Assembly: GCF_905475395.1 (NCBI RefSeq)
Contig: NC_058338.1
Location: 43,435,935 to 43,499,934 of the forward strand
Source of the DNA: Chrysoperla carnea
Lineage: Eukaryota > Arthropoda > Insecta > Neuroptera > Chrysopidae
Direction: 5' to 3'
Length of the DNA: 64,000 bases
Numbering within the stretch: the first letter of the stretch is position 1; every line of letters starts with the position of its first letter. A model generated the notes under the pieces. It made no database searches. It was given only the letters and a program-made list of their open reading frames with translations, and was not told where the DNA came from. This document shows positions 60,581 to 64,000 of the stretch, in pieces. The translations under genes and the position numbers were made by a program.

Positions 60581-61699
60581 TAAACGAAACATTCAAAAAT
60601 AGGGGAAGAAACAGAGAAAAGGCGATGTACCAGACTCAAAATGATAAAATTCTAAACAGTATAGACTTAAATAAAAAAATTTAATGCCAAAATCGCTTAG
60701 AATAGTAAATCAAGATTTTTTTAATCCGACCAACTCCGAGTTCGAATTGAATACAAAATATTCATAAATGTACTATTCAATTAACTTTTGAGAGGAAACA
60801 TTTTGTTATATCAATTAGGACAATGCTAGTGTAGATAATTAATTTCATTAATTAATTTAAATAATTAATTATTTTGCATAAATTTTTAATGTATAATTAG
60901 GAAGTTGCCATTTTGTTTAATATACGGGAACGTGGGGCACGATGAAATAAGGGACGCAGTAAAAACCCATCATATTCGTGTTTTATTACAAGAAAATCAA
61001 TAACTTTAGTTTGGAAACACATTTCTTAAGTTTGATATTGTGATTTATTAAATTGAACATGTTACCGGTTTTTTTTGTTTCACTGTGGTCTGCTTTTTCC
61101 TACGCTTAATTAAGTTCTCGAAATTATGAATTGTAAAACAACAATAAATATTCTAAAAAATAGTCGATGGATGATGCTTTATAATTCGAGTTTTAAATTT
61201 TACCTATAACAAAAACATCATTTGACTACAGATTGTCATGACTACAAGTTTTTAAATAATTAATAAGTATTGTTATAATGTAAAAATCATGCGAATCTGA
61301 GTATATTTTATATTTAATCAATTTATATTTTTTTTATCATTTTTAGGTCAATAATTGATTTTTAGATAATATTTTTATAAAGTAGGTAATGTGTTATATT
61401 TTTATTATGAAACCAAACGTACATTTGTTTCTTTTTTTTAATATACTTGTGTTTATATTATACACAAAGAAGTTTACACTGCTCTCATAAGTGATACAAA
61501 CTTAATTTTATTTTTACGAAACCTCGTATGTAGGTTTCAATTTTTGTGTACATTTCAATGGTAATGTTTTTAATGTTATCAACAAATGTTTATGACATCA
61601 TCCGTCACAAACCACACAATAAACAATGTATGAAACTATGGTATAGTTTTAAAAACAAGTTAAATTTAAATATATTGAAAAATTTGTTTACCATTTTTA

Positions 61700-62340
61700 T
61701 AGCCTGTATATATGTAATATATATCAAGGTATACTAAGTTTAGTCTCAAGTTTGTAATGCTTAGAAATATTGATGTTACGAACAAAATTTTGGTGTAGGT
61801 GCTCATAAAATCAGCTAAAAAGGGCCATTTCCGTTTGCCCGTCTGTCCGTCTGTCTGCCTGTAAACACGATAACTTAAAAATGAAAAGAGATATAAAACC
61901 TGAAATTTTTATAGTGTGCACAGGGCGCAAAAAGTGTGGTTGAGTTCGTAAATGAGCAGCGTAGGTCAATTGGGTCTTGAGATTAGAGATAGGCCAAAAG
62001 TTTAAATGTAAAAAATGTTATTTAAAAAAATTAACAACTTTTGTTTGAAACATTTTTTCGTAAACATCACTGTTTATTCGTGAGGGCGCAAATTAGGACA
62101 AGTTTTCACAAAATTTCCAGGTAGCTTGAACTAGTGATCTTATGAAGCATTAACGCAAAAAAATTCTAGAAAATAATTTCCGAAATTTTCAAAAACCAAA
62201 AAACCTTTCGGCTGCCGTAATTGTGTTGGTTTTTTGAACTCTTCTAATTTATTAAAAACTATGCAAACACAGATATTCAAGACTTTCTGAACAGGGTATT
62301 TCTACAATTACCTCAGTCAATTGTTTGTTTTCACTTGTTT
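61700..62340 (+). repeat. Dispersed repeat family A, longest copy
   Basis: This copy unites the 5' blocks seen at 17850-18090 ('ATATATCAAGGTATACTAAG', 'GGGCCATTTCCGTTTGCCC', 'GTCTGTCCGTCTGTCTGCC', 'GCGCAAAAAGTGTGG') with the 3' blocks seen at 660-935 and 39345-39630 ('AAACATCACTGTTTATTCGT', 'GTCAATTGTTTGTTTTCACT'). It shows the family is at least about 640 bp long. There is no open frame of note. Confidence 0.75.
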
Positions 62341-62767
62341 ATTTTCCATATATAGGTATTATCAAATAACGATAATTTTATAAAACTGAAAACTTTCTAA
62401 TTGCATGTAACAAAACTAGATTGCAGACTTTATATGCCATCGCTCTACAATAAATTAACATTTTAATAGCACTGTGAATTTTTTTAAATGTAAATAACAT
62501 TATAAAGTTATTTTCAAAACGTTCAATCGATTTTTCGATCTATATTTACTTGTTTTTTTTAATTTTCTATTTTAATATATATTGAGGTAGTAATAAATGT
62601 TCTTGATTTAATTTATTATAAGCTAAGAATAAAGTTCAATTTTAAAGCATACTTATAACAAATGTGTTATTAGTCCAAGAGCGGGCCGATTAAATATCCT
62701 ATGGATCAGATACATGAATGGTTTGTGAGCGAATAATACTACCCTAGATGTAAACGACGACACCCGC

Positions 62768-63296
62768 GAAATGAGCCAATTTTGTCCGCATGCAAAAATA
62801 TAATGAATTTTTTGTAATTATTTTGCACGAAAAAACAGAATATCGAGGGTCGACAAGTCTAATCTATCTCCTTTGGGAGTTGCATTTTTCATGATTTTTT
62901 TCTCAACTGACTTAAAATCAAACTGACTCAAAAATTAATCTACAAACTCAAAACTGCCTATTTTTGAACTTCACGACGGTCGACAGTAAGTTCCGGGTGA
63001 ATGAGCATTGTTGACCTATTTTTTTTAGTAATTTTAGAATTTGTAGATTAATTTCGATACTATACTTTGTATGTATTCGATAACTTAGGAAGTCAGATGA
63101 GAAAAACATTATGAAAAAACGGCAACTCGCAAAGGGGGTTTATTAGACTTGTCGACCCTCGATATTGTGTTTCTTCGCATTAAAATCTATATTTCTAAAT
63201 AAATTATACCCATGTATCTTATGAGAAGAAATTACGTTCAAAATAATTACAAAAAATTCATTATATTTTTGAATGCGGGTAAAATTGGCTCATTTC
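62768..63296. mobile_element. 529-bp fold-back element with long inverted arms
   Basis: The left arm begins GAAATGAGCCAATTTTGTCC, and the right arm read inward begins GAAATGAGCCAATTTTACCC. Both continue with 'AAAAATATAATGAATTTTTT', 'ATATCGAGGGTCGACAAGTC' and 'GAGTTGC'. The right arm carries an insertion of about 65 bp relative to the left. The centre around 62930-63070 holds 'TAGATTAATTTC' on both strands. It has no coding frame, so it would depend on enzymes from elsewhere. Confidence 0.8.
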
Positions 63297-64000
63297 ACTA
63301 TATAGCATCATATATAGCAGCATTTTACTATATAGCATCTTCTTTATTTATATACCCGGTATGTATATTATTATTATATAAATAATATTGTACCCAATAT
63401 TAAATTGATTGAATTCGTAAATTAATCAAACCACTTCTAGTTAAATAAAAGCATAGCTTCTTGATGTTATGTATACTTCATTAGCGCAGGCAGGCAAATT
63501 AATAAAATTTAATTTGTAAGTTAATTACTGGAGTAATGATAATATCTTGAACATAATTTGCTCAAAAAGGCTATAAATTGATAGACCGTAAGCTCATAAT
63601 GAAGCGAAATTTCTACCTGTCTATTTCTACTATTTATCTGTCGTTTAAAGGATTTATGTAAGTTTGGTTTTAAAGAAAAATAACGTTTTAATACTGGCTC
63701 AGATGTTTTATTTACCGAAATCGTATTTTTCGATGTTTTTTTTTGGTGTGTCGTACTGAAATGTATGATATGATATCATTGACAACACAATACCTGCAAA
63801 AATGGTTTTGTTTTTTATAATAACACTTCATTTTTTACCATTTTGGCTATTGTAAACATCCTGCCATTTTTTTTTTTTTTTTGTATATATTGTGTTGTTA
63901 ATGGCTTTGACTCTATCTGTATACATTTATGTATTACGATCATTATAGATTTTATCTTACATGCAGTTAATTTTTTGAGAAAAAGTGGACGTGTAGCTTA

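Larger units (their letters stand above)
57942..64000. other. Region upstream of the first Hyperkinetic exon found
   Basis: No gene was recognised. It should contain, or lead to, the missing N-terminal exon(s) and promoter of the Hyperkinetic gene on the minus strand, but none could be assigned. It holds a small tandem repeat (58706-58746), a tRNA-derived SINE-like sequence (about 60480-60580), a full family A copy (61700-62340), a large fold-back element (62768-63296) and a 'TATATAGCA' repeat cluster (63298-63345). Confidence 0.5.

Noticed and set aside
1-64000. CRISPR arrays, operons, ribosome binding sites or prokaryotic genes
   Set aside because: None are present. Gene structure is spliced and eukaryotic throughout.

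Overview
The window is AT-rich nuclear DNA of an arthropod, almost certainly an insect. This rests on short exons with GT/AG introns, poly(A) signals, dense interspersed repeats and MITEs, and proteins that match animal families: Mob1/Mats, Ana2/STIL, SEC11, ERICH2-like, a Kv-beta/Hyperkinetic subunit and a group III phospholipase A2. The order cannot be decided from the sequence. No bacterial, organellar or CRISPR features were seen. Exon coordinates below were built by hand from translated similarity, splice consensus and codon phase.

Layout. 1-5647: intergenic, with decayed hAT and mariner-like transposase remnants and repeats. 5648-8740 (+): secreted group III phospholipase A2, three exons. 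8741-15367: gene-poor AT-rich DNA. 15368-20116 (-): complete MOB kinase activator 1 (Mats, Hippo pathway), five coding exons including a 14-nt first one. 20514 or 22028 to 25596 (+): Ana2/STIL centriole duplication factor, head-to-head with Mob1. 25862-28875 (-): complete SEC11 catalytic subunit of the signal peptidase complex, tail-to-tail with Ana2. 28876-32672: repeat-rich spacer with an inverted repeat and a 94-bp tandem duplication. 32673-38051 (+): complete ERICH2-like acidic protein, five exons. 38052-49551: long spacer with MITEs, fold-back elements and a hAT fragment. 49552-57941 (-): Hyperkinetic-type potassium channel beta subunit, ten exons, N-terminus not found. 57942-64000: spacer with a SINE-like sequence and a 529-bp fold-back element.

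The most notable observation is at the 3' end of the Hyperkinetic gene. The canonical C-terminus (MVSTLALR) is followed by TGA-C. The same frame then stays open across a correctly phased splice into another exon, meets a second TGA-C, and stays open again for 51 codons to a good splice donor. This looks like a double stop-codon readthrough tail. The same protein has His in place of the aldo-keto reductase catalytic Tyr, and His at the site where mammalian Kv-beta has Asn.

The genes do not form a functional cluster. The compact Mob1/Ana2/SEC11 block, with a 397-bp divergent promoter and a 265-bp convergent 3' gap, is the only tight arrangement.
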